A DNA stretch of 64,000 nt from Candidatus Propionivibrio dominans (lineage in GTDB: Bacteria > Pseudomonadota > Gammaproteobacteria > Burkholderiales > Rhodocyclaceae): positions 49,128 through 113,127 of the forward strand of contig JADJNC010000064.1 of assembly GCA_016709335.1 (NCBI GenBank). Reading direction: 5' to 3'. Both the position numbers and the translations under genes were made by a program. Shown here piece by piece: positions 1 through 7,791 of this stretch (the first letter of the stretch is position 1; the number at the start of each line of letters is the position of its first letter). Below the pieces are notes generated by a model. The model was not told where the DNA came from. It searched no databases and was given only the letters and a program-made list of their open reading frames with translations.

Positions 1-722
1 TCGAGATGGGATTTCATCACCAGCTCGCGGCCATGGCGCACACCGTAGAACAGCCAGACTTCACGCCCTTTCTGTTCAGCCAGACTCCAGTTCAGCATGC
101 TCAGCATCGGCGTAATGCCGATGCCGCAGCCGATCAGCACCACCGGCGCTTCGCTGCGCTCGATGTGGAAATGGCCGGAGGGTGCGCGCACTTGCAACAG
201 ACTGCCGACTTCGACGTGCTCGTGAAAGTAATTGGATGACCGACCGGGCGGGAGATCAATGCCTGCGCTGCCGGCGGGCGAAGGCACTCGCTTGATCGAA
301 ATGCGGTAACTATCGGGATTTGGAGCATCCGACAGTGAATAACAGCGGATGATCTGTTCGCTGCCGCCAGCACTCGTCGGTACATCAAGGCGGAAGGTCA
401 GAAACTGCCCGGGCAGGAAAGACGGTAGCGGTTCCCCGTCTTCAGGGACGAGGTAAAAGGAGCAGACGGACTGCACGGCATCTTCGACCGTCTTGCTGTC
501 GACCCGGAAGGTTCGTAAGCCCGTCCACGCGGCGATGGCCTGGGCCTCGCTTTTCTCACTGGTCGGCGGCACTGCTTGCGGCAGCGGCAATTCCAGATCG
601 GCTACCTGGCTGCGCAGCGTCTGATAACCGGTCCAGTGCCTCCAGAAAACAATGCCAAGATAGAGCGCCAGTTGCAGGACGATTCCCAGCGCGATCCAGA
701 GCGACAGATAGAGTGATGTCAT
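1..722 (-). CDS. Membrane-anchored FAD/NAD(P)-binding oxidoreductase (3' end beyond window)
   Basis: Open on the minus strand from an ATG at 722 to the window edge, about 240 codons. Residues 4-27 form one hydrophobic helix, followed by a short linker. A ferredoxin-reductase-like fold comes next: a flavin-binding RCYSLSDAP motif near residue 127 and a nucleotide-binding GCGIGITPM motif near residue 200. This is the order seen in flavohemoprotein-type reductases, so it probably passes electrons from NAD(P)H through a flavin to an acceptor at the membrane. No good ribosome-binding site precedes the ATG, but a stop lies ten codons upstream in frame with no ATG, GTG or TTG between. The missing C-terminus might carry an iron-sulphur domain. 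It is the last gene of a leftward redox cluster. Confidence 0.7.
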   Translation of the reverse strand, partial: MTSLYLSLWIALGIVLQLALYLGIVFWRHWTGYQTLRSQVADLELPLPQAVPPTSEKSEAQAIAAWTGLRTFRVDSKTVEDAVQSVCSFYLVPEDGEPLPSFLPGQFLTFRLDVPTSAGGSEQIIRCYSLSDAPNPDSYRISIKRVPSPAGSAGIDLPPGRSSNYFHEHVEVGSLLQVRAPSGHFHIERSEAPVVLIGCGIGITPMLSMLNWSLAEQKGREVWLFYGVRHGRELVMKSHL

Positions 723-817
723 GTGACTATGCGCCAGGTACGCCGACGATCAAGGAGAATTCACCCATTGCCAGTGGCACGCTGGAGCATTTGCCGGACT
801 TGAGAGAGAACACCTCG

Positions 818-1168
818 TTATGCTTTATTTTTGATGCCAAGTTCATCGTGGATGGTATGAACGCCCGGTATGCTGCGGATCAGTTTAATGGCCTGGTCGA
901 TCTGGCTCTGGTTGTCGACCAGGCCAGTAAGCCTGACGTCTCCCTTGAGAGTTGTAACAGCGATGTCAAAGCTCTTGAGGTTTGCATCGTGTAGCAGTGC
1001 CGCCTTGACCCGGGTGCTCACCTCGCTGTCGCTGATCTCGGCTACCACCTTGGTGCTCGGCGGTGCTGTTGCTGTCGCCTCCTGAAGTTTATTGCAGCCG
1101 GTGGACAACACCGTTATCACACCTGCAAGTGTTGTTGCCAAAACAATTACTCTTGCGCGCGTTTTCAT
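818..1168 (-). CDS. BON-domain lipoprotein (OsmY-like)
   Basis: 116 residues. An N-terminal signal peptide ends in a lipobox (LSTGC, Cys near residue 25), so the protein should be lipidated and held in the periplasm. Residues about 46-113 form one BON domain with the characteristic LKGDVRLTGLV strand-turn and a C-terminal PGVHTIHDEL segment. BON proteins bind membranes or lipids, and some are induced by osmotic or envelope stress; a specific role cannot be read here. It sits between two flavin reductases on the same strand, separated by gaps of about 95 and 209 bases, so it may have its own promoter. Confidence 0.8.
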   Translation of the reverse strand: MKTRARVIVLATTLAGVITVLSTGCNKLQEATATAPPSTKVVAEISDSEVSTRVKAALLHDANLKSFDIAVTTLKGDVRLTGLVDNQSQIDQAIKLIRSIPGVHTIHDELGIKNKA

Positions 1169-1377
1169 TAGATAAATCCTCTCTGCTGTGAGTCATCAAA
1201 CGATGACTCGGTTGGTAAATTCCGCCAATTCACCCTGAATGTATGTGCGCTGGCGAACAGTTCTCCGGCCTGGATATAACAAATAGCTTTAATTGGACGG
1301 GTATTGCGGCTTTCAACTCTGAAGCATTGAACGAAAGTACTCAGGTATAGCCTGGGCTGAATTTCATCACTGGCCTC

Positions 1378-2697
1378 CTAACGCATCTCGAAGGCTTCCT
1401 GATGGAAGCGCAGGCGACCACTCCAGGAATCCTTCAAGCTTTTTTTTAGCGCGTCGGCGAGGCCGCTCGGCCCGCAGAACCAGACGTCGGCCTTTTTCTT
1501 CTGTCCCTCGGCCAGCCTGAGCGCGCCGGCGGTCAAAACGTCACCATGCTTTGCGCTGTGAATGCTCAGGCGAATTCCGGGCAGCGCGGCGCAAAGTTTT
1601 TGAAGGCGGCCGACGAAGGGGTCGGACTCGCGGTTGCGTGTGCAGTAGTGCAGGTCGGCTTCGCGCGCTTCTTCAGGGCGCGCTTGCAGCGATTCCAGCC
1701 AGGCCAGGAAGGGCGTGATGCCGATTCCGCCGGCCACCCAGATCTGGCGGCTGTCCGGTTGGTTGACGGCAAGCTGGAAGCGGCCGTAAGGGCCTTCGAT
1801 CATGACCGTCTGCCCGGCCTTGACCCGCTGCGCAAGCTTTTGCGTGAAATCGCCCAGCGCCTTGATGAAAAAGGTGATCGTTTGCTCGCCCCGGTCGGCG
1901 CTGGCGATGGTGAAGGGGTGCGCGCCCTCGATCCGGTCAAAGGTGATGAAGGCAAACTGTCCGGGACGATGGGCTTGCCACGGCTCGTCGAGCTGGCAGG
2001 TGATTTCGGTCACGTCGCCCTCGCTGTTGACCGAAAGAACAGAGCCATTCACTTGACGGCGACGCCCGATCATCCCGGCCAGCGAAATGATGCTGGCGAT
2101 CACGCCGATGACAAAGAATACGGCCATCAGCGCACCGACCGGTTGTGCCCAGTAAGCGGGCGGGGCCAGCATCGCTGCGTGGAAGGCCAGCATCAGGTAG
2201 AGCACCGGCATGATCCGGTGCAGGTGACGCCAGAGGTGGTAGGGGAAGCGTCGCCACAGGGTGAAGACGAGCATGGCCAGTGCGGCGTAGAGCGCCCATT
2301 CGCCCATGTCGTTGCCAAGTTTGCGCAGCACTTCGAGCAGGCCCTCGTATTTTATTTTTGGCAGGCGTCCTGCGCTACCGATTAGCGGCTTGATGATGTC
2401 GCTGGATAGTTTAAGCAGCCAGTGGCTGGCGCCAAAGCCGACAGCCAGGATGCCCGACCACTTGTGCAGCCGGTAAATGCGATCGAGGCCGCCCAGCGGC
2501 TTTTCCAGCCAGAGCGGGCGCACGGAGAGCAGCATGGTGAGCGACATCAGGGCAATCGACAGGAGGCCGGTCAGATACATTCCTTCCTGCCGAATAATCC
2601 ACGGCAGGGCGCTGTCGGGAGGAAAGGTGGTGGCGCTCAGCGCCAGATACCAAGCGGAAGTGACTATCGCCAGAAAGGTGAAAAGGATGGTTTTCAT
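1378..2697 (-). CDS. Ferric-reductase-like transmembrane flavocytochrome
   Basis: 439 residues from the ATG at 2697; an upstream in-frame extension would run into the diheme cytochrome gene and is not used. The N-terminal half has about six hydrophobic helices with several histidines (HKWSG, ASHWLL, HLHRIMP, AFHAAM) suited to bis-histidine haem ligation, as in the ferric reductase/NADPH oxidase family. The C-terminal half has an FAD site (HPFTIAS), a nucleotide site (GGIGITPFL) and a terminal FCGPSG motif. It probably moves electrons from cytosolic NAD(P)H across the membrane. Starting 22 bases after the diheme cytochrome gene, it takes the position of the membrane cytochrome b in known SHP/DHC clusters. 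Confidence 0.85.
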   Translation of the reverse strand: MKTILFTFLAIVTSAWYLALSATTFPPDSALPWIIRQEGMYLTGLLSIALMSLTMLLSVRPLWLEKPLGGLDRIYRLHKWSGILAVGFGASHWLLKLSSDIIKPLIGSAGRLPKIKYEGLLEVLRKLGNDMGEWALYAALAMLVFTLWRRFPYHLWRHLHRIMPVLYLMLAFHAAMLAPPAYWAQPVGALMAVFFVIGVIASIISLAGMIGRRRQVNGSVLSVNSEGDVTEITCQLDEPWQAHRPGQFAFITFDRIEGAHPFTIASADRGEQTITFFIKALGDFTQKLAQRVKAGQTVMIEGPYGRFQLAVNQPDSRQIWVAGGIGITPFLAWLESLQARPEEAREADLHYCTRNRESDPFVGRLQKLCAALPGIRLSIHSAKHGDVLTAGALRLAEGQKKKADVWFCGPSGLADALKKSLKDSWSGRLRFHQEAFEMR

Positions 2698-2719
2698 GGA
2701 GTATTCTCTTTGAATATTG

Positions 2720-3226
2720 TCACTCATCGTAATAGCCGCGTTCCGCGTCAACGTGGCAGGCCACGCAGTTGGCCTTGCTGCCGACTTTCTTGCTTTTCCA
2801 TTCGGCGGTGGAGATCTTGCGGTGCTCGCTGACCCACCTGGGCAACTCGGTAATCCGCAAGGGCGCGTTTTCCATGGAAACTCCGCGCAGCAATTTGCCG
2901 CCATTGCGCTGGCCACCGCTGTCGGCGGCATTGGCGTTGAGATAGCGGGTGATACGTTCGGTTTTTGCGGCGTCTACGCTGGCATCGTCGCCAAAATGGT
3001 TCTTCAGCTCGCCCATCATGCGCGTCCACGAACTTTTCGGCAGCATCGACGGTGCATAGGCCAGGTGGCAGGAACCACATTCCTCGCGCACCAGCGGATC
3101 GGTTACCGGGGGAAAGAAATGGCCGCCGCCGGCCTGCGCCCGCTCAAGCAAAACGCCCGAGAAAAGCAGGACAACGAGGCCCAGTGCAATGGGGCGGAAG
3201 GGGATTTTCAGGGCGATGGCTTTCAT
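2720..3226 (-). CDS. Diheme cytochrome c (DHC type)
   Basis: 168 residues from the ATG at 3226, which follows an AT-rich purine stretch and begins a clear signal peptide ending near AQA. Two haem-binding motifs are visible, CGSCH near residue 50 and CVACH near residue 156, widely spaced as in the dihaem cytochrome c (DHC) family. The conserved FFPPVTDPLVREECGSC segment precedes the first haem. It should be exported to the periplasm and act as an electron carrier. It lies between the SHP gene upstream and the flavocytochrome downstream, so the likely path is flavocytochrome to DHC to SHP. The family is recognised directly; the path is inferred from context. Confidence 0.88.
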   Translation of the reverse strand: MKAIALKIPFRPIALGLVVLLFSGVLLERAQAGGGHFFPPVTDPLVREECGSCHLAYAPSMLPKSSWTRMMGELKNHFGDDASVDAAKTERITRYLNANAADSGGQRNGGKLLRGVSMENAPLRITELPRWVSEHRKISTAEWKSKKVGSKANCVACHVDAERGYYDE

Positions 3227-3277
3227 GTCTTTTTTTCTCTCAAAGCTGTGAATTAATGGTTGAACATTTTCCAAGCC

Positions 3278-3400
3278 GTCATTCCGGCGCAAGCCGGAAT
3301 CCAGTACCCTCCTCTGATATCCATAAAATTAATCAGATAAACGAGCTGGACCCCGGCTTGTGCCCCGAAGGAAACACTCCTGGGGTGCGCCGGGGTGACG
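3278..3400. repeat. Palindromic MITE/REP-like element between SHP and DHC genes
   Basis: About 123 bases with related ends: it begins CGTCATTCCGG and ends CCGGGGTGACG, which is inverted apart from two bases. A perfect 8-bp stem with a 4-base loop lies at 3281-3300 (ATTCCGGC/GCCGGAAT). A larger hairpin has outer stem ACCCCGGC (3350-3357) with GCCGGGGT (3389-3396) and further pairing inside. Similar small palindromic repeats are scattered between genes in many betaproteobacteria. Lying inside a leftward transcript, it would fold in the mRNA and could change relative expression of the two cytochromes. No protein is encoded. Confidence 0.6.
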
Positions 3401-3443
3401 AGCATGGAAATCAGGAAGTAACGATTTTTCACGGATTCTCAGG

Positions 3444-3860
3444 CTACTGGCTGATCATGTAGCTCAGCCAGTCGCCCTTTTCGAGCGGCGTGCATTCGCG
3501 CCCGAGGACGTCATGGCAATTGCGCTTGAACCATTTCTCGACCTTGGCCGGGTCGGTGTAGCGCGTTGGTGTGAGCGATACGGCGAGCGCGTCGATTGAC
3601 TTGCCGGCCGGAGTACGCCCGGCGCTGAGCGGGCTGTCGGCATGGCAGGAGGTGCAGGCCGGTGTTTCAGCCTTGCCTCCGGCAAATTTCGTGACATGCA
3701 GCTTTTCTCCACGCGCGGCGGAAAAGCCTGAAAATGCCGGTGATGCCGCCCTGGCAGAAAGGGCATACTGACCGAGAAGCTCATCGCGGGATGCGGCGGA
3801 ACTTCCGAGCGGCAGCAAAAGCGCGGCCAGCAGCAGCGTTGTGGTGGTTTTTGTTGGCAA
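3444..3860 (-). CDS. SHP-like monoheme cytochrome c (DUF1924 family)
   Basis: 138 residues. A signal peptide ends at SSAAS, so the mature protein is periplasmic. The haem-binding motif is CTSCH near residue 70. The C-terminal segment WFKRNCHDVLGRECTP carries an Asn next to a Cys, with a second Cys eight residues on. In the sphaeroides haem protein (SHP) family an Asn at this place is the distal haem ligand and the Cys pair forms a disulphide. SHP can bind oxygen or other small ligands, and its physiological substrate is unsettled. First gene of the leftward SHP-DHC-flavocytochrome cluster and divergent from a PepSY/two-component operon. Confidence 0.85.
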   Translation of the reverse strand: MPTKTTTTLLLAALLLPLGSSAASRDELLGQYALSARAASPAFSGFSAARGEKLHVTKFAGGKAETPACTSCHADSPLSAGRTPAGKSIDALAVSLTPTRYTDPAKVEKWFKRNCHDVLGRECTPLEKGDWLSYMISQ

Positions 3861-3996
3861 GTTTTTCTCCTGTCAGTTGATGTCCTGGGTGCACTTTGCC
3901 GCAGTGTGTCTGAACGCAAGCTGAATTCACCATTCATCCCTCGTTCAGCTTCGTCGGGGTATAAATGGGATTGATGATGTCTATTCAGGAGGAGCG

Positions 3997-4347
3997 ATGC
4001 GATCGGGAGGAAAGAGGACGGGCGGGTGGCTTATCGGCTTGATCCTTGCCTTTGCTCTGGCGCTGCCGAGCTCCGCCGACGAACAGCGCGACAATCGGCG
4101 CGACCATGATCGCGCACGTCTGGCACTTGAAGCCGGCGAGATACTGCCGCTTAAAACGGTACTGGAGATGATTGCTCGCGATACTCCGGGGCAGGTCATG
4201 GAGGTCGAGCTTGAACGCAAGGGCGAGCGCTGGGTGTACGAGATCAAGTTGTTGCGTGCGGGCGGATCGCTGGTCAAGCTCAAAGTGGATGCCCGCGACG
4301 GGACGATCATTCCGCGCCGGGAATACGGCACAACAACGAATCGCTGA
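3997..4347 (+). CDS. PepSY-domain periplasmic protein
   Basis: 116 residues from an ATG preceded by AGGAGG at 3987-3992. A signal peptide covers about residues 10-27 (hydrophobic core, then PSSADE). The rest is one PepSY domain (LEAGEILPLKTVLE near 43, then the strand pair VYEIKLLRAGG and KLKVDARDGTII). Small exported PepSY proteins often sit beside two-component systems and may modulate the sensor. The response regulator starts 15 bases downstream, so the three genes form one operon. It diverges from the SHP gene across about 136 bases that must hold both promoters. Confidence 0.8.
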   Translation: MRSGGKRTGGWLIGLILAFALALPSSADEQRDNRRDHDRARLALEAGEILPLKTVLEMIARDTPGQVMEVELERKGERWVYEIKLLRAGGSLVKLKVDARDGTIIPRREYGTTTNR

Positions 4348-4362
4348 TCGGGAGAAAAACAA

Positions 4363-5028
4363 GTGCGTGTTCTGCTCGTTGAAGATGAACCGACAATCGC
4401 TGCGCAGTTGACCGAGGCACTGGAGGCCGCCGGTTACGCCGTCGATGTGTCCGGCAATGGCGTCGATGCCCACTTCCAGGGGATCGACGAGAACCAGCCC
4501 TTTGATGCCGTCGTTCTCGATCTCGGGCTGCCGCAGATGGACGGACTTACCGTCCTGAAGAAATGGCGGGCCGCCGGACGAACCATGCCGGTGCTGATCC
4601 TGACGGCGCGCGACAACTGGCACGAGAAGGTGGCCGGGATCGATGCCGGTGCCGACGATTACCTGACCAAGCCCTTTCACATGGAAGAATTGCTGGCTCG
4701 CCTGCGTGCGCTGATCCGGCGGGCGAGCGGCCATGCCAGCGCCGAACTGGTATGCGGCGATGTAGTGCTCGATACGCGGCATAGCCGCGTCACGGTGGGC
4801 GGGCAGGCGCTGACGCTGACCAGCCACGAATACCGCGTGCTCGACTATCTGATGCACCATCCGGGGCAACTGGTCTCGCGCAGCGACCTGATCGAGCATA
4901 TCTATGCCCAGGACTTTGATCGCGATTCCAATACCGTTGAGGTGTTCATCGCCCGTTTGCGCAAGAAGCTGCCCGAGGGCGTGATCGAAACGGTACGCGG
5001 TTTGGGTTATCGCCTGGTTTCTCCATGA
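4363..5028 (+). CDS. OmpR/PhoB-family response regulator
   Basis: 221 residues starting with GTG. The N-terminal receiver domain (about 1-115) has the acidic pocket VEDEP, the phosphoacceptor Asp in VVLDLGLPQ near residue 51, and the conserved Lys in LTKPFHMEEL. A winged-helix DNA-binding domain follows (about 125-220), ending in RGLGYRL. Closest in style to the QseB/PmrA subfamily. The stop overlaps the start of the sensor kinase gene by four bases (ATGA), so the two are translationally coupled. The divergent cytochrome cluster is the obvious candidate target. Confidence 0.92.
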   Translation: MRVLLVEDEPTIAAQLTEALEAAGYAVDVSGNGVDAHFQGIDENQPFDAVVLDLGLPQMDGLTVLKKWRAAGRTMPVLILTARDNWHEKVAGIDAGADDYLTKPFHMEELLARLRALIRRASGHASAELVCGDVVLDTRHSRVTVGGQALTLTSHEYRVLDYLMHHPGQLVSRSDLIEHIYAQDFDRDSNTVEVFIARLRKKLPEGVIETVRGLGYRLVSP

Positions 5029-6455
5029 TCGCCGCTGGCACAAAACAGCCGTCGACGGCGCTGCGCGGTTCGCTGCGCCTGCGCCTGTTGCTCGGGACGC
5101 TGGTCTGGATCGCGGTCTCGATTGTCGCTGCCGGCTGGGCGCTGGGCAGCCTGTTCAGTCAGCACGTGGCCATGCAGTTCCACGCCGAGCTCAACACCCA
5201 TCTCGACCAACTGGCGGCGCATCTGGTGCTCGATCGGGCCGGACAGCCTTTGCTTCCTGTGGCTCAGAGTGATCCGCGTTTCAGCAAGCCCTACTCGGGA
5301 ATTTACTGGCAGATCGATCGTATCGGCCCGTCGCCCAACGCCGCCCTTGGCCTGTTGCGCTCACGCTCGCTTTGGGATGAGGTGCTCAGGTTGCCCGCCG
5401 ATACGCTGCAGGATGGAGAAGTGCATCAGCATAGTGTTCCAGGCCCCGGCAATGCCAGGCTGGGCGTCGTTGAACGTGTCGTCACTATTGTGGATGCAGC
5501 GGATCGGCCAGGTCAGAGCTTCCGGCTGCTCGTCGCTGGCGATGAACAGCAAATGCACGAGCCGGTGGAAAATTTCAAGGGCATGCTGTGGCTGGCTCTG
5601 GGGATGCTCGGCTTCGGGCTGGCGCTGGCCGTTGTCTTCCAGGTGCTGGTCGGGCTCGCTCCGCTCAGGCGTCTGCACGGCGCCCTGGCCGCCGTGCGCA
5701 ACGGAAGCACGCAAAAACTTGAAGGACGTTTCCCCGGCGAAGTCCAGCCGCTGGTCGAGGAGTTCAACAGTGTCCTCACCCAGAATGCCGAAGTCATCGA
5801 GCGGGCGCGTACCCAGGCGGGAAATCTGGCGCATGCCCTGAAGACGCCGCTGAGTGTGATCGCCAACGCGGCGTCTGGAAAGTCGGGCGGGCTGGAGCAA
5901 CTGGTAACAGCCCAGGTTGCCGTGGCCAGAAAGCAGATCGACTACCACCTGCGCCGCTCAAGAGCGGCGGCCTCGGTGCGTGTTCCGGGAGCGCGCAGCG
6001 CCGTATTGCCGGTACTCGACGGGCTGCTGCGCGTGATGCGGCGAATTCATGTCGAGCGTAATCTCGAAATTGTTGTCCATCCGCTCAGCTTGCCGACGGT
6101 CTTTCGCGGCGAAGAACAGGACGTGCAGGAAATGTTGGGCAATCTGCTCGACAACGCCTGCAAATGGGCCGTGCGGCGGATCGAGGTGTCACTGGCGGTG
6201 AGCGGCGGTGAACTGCTGATTACAATCGACGATGACGGGCACGGAATCGCCGAAGGCGAGCGCGAGCGGGTGCTGAGTCGCGGCGAACGCGCCGACGAGC
6301 AGGTTCCTGGTTCAGGGCTCGGGCTGGCCATTGTCGACGATCTGGCGCGCCTCTACGGCGGTCGGGTCGAACTGGCCGAGTCGCCGCTGGGCGGTCTGCG
6401 TGTCGTACTGGTCTTGCCGGCGGCCGATGAGCCGGCAGACAGGGACACGCTTTAG
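5025..6455 (+). CDS. Sensor histidine kinase paired with the regulator at 4363
   Basis: 476 residues, start overlapping the regulator stop by four bases. One transmembrane helix lies at about 18-42 and a second at about 188-212, with a periplasmic sensor region of about 145 residues between them. A HAMP-like stretch leads into the dimerisation box, where LAHALKTPL carries the phospho-accepting His near residue 270. The ATP-binding domain shows the N box (NLLDNACKW), G1 (DDDGHG) and G2 (GSGLGLAI). PhoQ/QseC-like architecture. The signal is unknown; a redox or small-molecule cue is inferred only from the adjacent SHP/DHC genes. Confidence 0.9.
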   Translation: MIAAGTKQPSTALRGSLRLRLLLGTLVWIAVSIVAAGWALGSLFSQHVAMQFHAELNTHLDQLAAHLVLDRAGQPLLPVAQSDPRFSKPYSGIYWQIDRIGPSPNAALGLLRSRSLWDEVLRLPADTLQDGEVHQHSVPGPGNARLGVVERVVTIVDAADRPGQSFRLLVAGDEQQMHEPVENFKGMLWLALGMLGFGLALAVVFQVLVGLAPLRRLHGALAAVRNGSTQKLEGRFPGEVQPLVEEFNSVLTQNAEVIERARTQAGNLAHALKTPLSVIANAASGKSGGLEQLVTAQVAVARKQIDYHLRRSRAAASVRVPGARSAVLPVLDGLLRVMRRIHVERNLEIVVHPLSLPTVFRGEEQDVQEMLGNLLDNACKWAVRRIEVSLAVSGGELLITIDDDGHGIAEGERERVLSRGERADEQVPGSGLGLAIVDDLARLYGGRVELAESPLGGLRVVLVLPAADEPADRDTL

Positions 6456-6602
6456 CCCCAGGCCGAGTGAAGTTCGATAGCGCAACGTAACCTGACAAGC
6501 ATGTCTGTGTCGCGTGGCAAACCCTTTACCCAGGTCGCGGTCTTGCCGAAGTTGCTTCCTTCGAAGGCTATCAGACAGAAGCCGGCCCCGACCACACCAA
6601 GC

Positions 6603-7613
6603 TCAAAGCGCCGGCATGTATCGATAGCTGGTCGGTGCCATTCCGCTCCAGCGCCGGAAAGCGCGCGTGAAGGCACTTTGCTCGGAGAAACCCAGCAGGA
6701 AGGTTATCTCGGTGACCGATTTACTTGGGTCTTGGAGATAGCGCCGGGCCAGTTCATGACGCGTTTCGTCGAGTACGTTCTGGTAGGTCAGGCCGAGTTC
6801 GTGAAGTTTGCGTTGCAAGCTGCGCTGGCTTAGCCCGAGTACACTGGCGACTTCATGCGCAGTTGGCAGCCCCGACGTCAGTTCGCTCAGCAAATAAGCC
6901 TTGCAGCGGCTGAGTATGTCGTCGTTGAAGCAACTCGCCAGTTGTTCGGTCAGGATGGCATCGAACGTGTTGGCCAGCGGGATATTGGCTGACGGCAGCG
7001 GTGTATCCACGGTCACGCGGTCGAGCAGGAAACTGTCATCGGCGGCGCCGAATTTTATTGTGCAGCCGAAGAAATCCCGCCAGGGCTGTGGTTTGGCGGG
7101 TAAGGGCCGGCGCAGACTGACGGCGGTGGCATTCAGCTTGCTGCCAAAATTGGTCCGGCACATGTCAACAAGGATTGACAGGGAGAAATCGGCGATCACA
7201 AACCCGATAGGCGTATCCCCGCGCCCGTGGTCAAGGACGAAGCGCAAGCCGGCAGGTTCTTCAATGCAGCGATAGGTGACCCGGCTACCGAGAATGCGCG
7301 CGAAGCGTTCCATGCGTTTCAGGCCGGTGTGCAATGTCCTGCTCGACAGCCAGGCGTAGCCCATGGTGCCGAGGTTGGAGGGGTGCCAGCATTGTGCGGC
7401 GCGCAAGGCAAACGCCGGATCGGAAATCTGCGCCGAGGCTTTCGCGAAGGCAGCATCTCCCAGATGCACGGGCAGGCGCGCCGTGACATCGCGGAACGTT
7501 TCAGGCGCCACGCCCAGTTCGCGCATGAAACGCTTCGCGTCGAGGCCATGCAGTTCGACAAGGCGAAACAGGATCAACCAGATCGTCGCCAGTGATCCTT
7601 CAGGACTCGTCAT
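6603..7613 (-). CDS. AraC-family transcriptional regulator
   Basis: 336 residues. The N-terminal two thirds match the arabinose-binding-like domain of OruR/ArgR-type regulators (WHPSNLGTMGYAWLSSRTL near residue 90). The C-terminal 100 residues hold the double helix-turn-helix, with SQRSLQRKLHELG and the second signature ITFLLGFSEQSAFTRAFRRW. This type usually controls use of a small metabolite. It is convergent with the sensor kinase gene (147-base gap holding nothing recognised) and divergent from the GGDEF-EAL gene across about 178 bases. No obvious target enzyme lies beside it, so the ligand cannot be inferred. Confidence 0.88.
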   Translation of the reverse strand: MTSPEGSLATIWLILFRLVELHGLDAKRFMRELGVAPETFRDVTARLPVHLGDAAFAKASAQISDPAFALRAAQCWHPSNLGTMGYAWLSSRTLHTGLKRMERFARILGSRVTYRCIEEPAGLRFVLDHGRGDTPIGFVIADFSLSILVDMCRTNFGSKLNATAVSLRRPLPAKPQPWRDFFGCTIKFGAADDSFLLDRVTVDTPLPSANIPLANTFDAILTEQLASCFNDDILSRCKAYLLSELTSGLPTAHEVASVLGLSQRSLQRKLHELGLTYQNVLDETRHELARRYLQDPSKSVTEITFLLGFSEQSAFTRAFRRWSGMAPTSYRYMPAL

Positions 7614-7791
7614 GGTAGGTGACCTCCTCGTTATTGATGTTACATCATGGCGTGAATGGTCATGCGAAAGGCGCGCCGGGTCAAGTGTTGTCCGGCGATG
7701 CTGCGTAAGCTTGAGTCGCAGTCAAGCCTTATCGCCAATCCGTATCGCCATCAATGGCAAGCAGAATTGGCCAGTCTCCGGAGGGTGAGCA

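Noticed and set aside
3985..5043. 352-codon frame antisense to the PepSY and response regulator genes
   Set aside because: Both plus-strand genes have correct motifs and coupling; the antisense frame has no recognisable domain.
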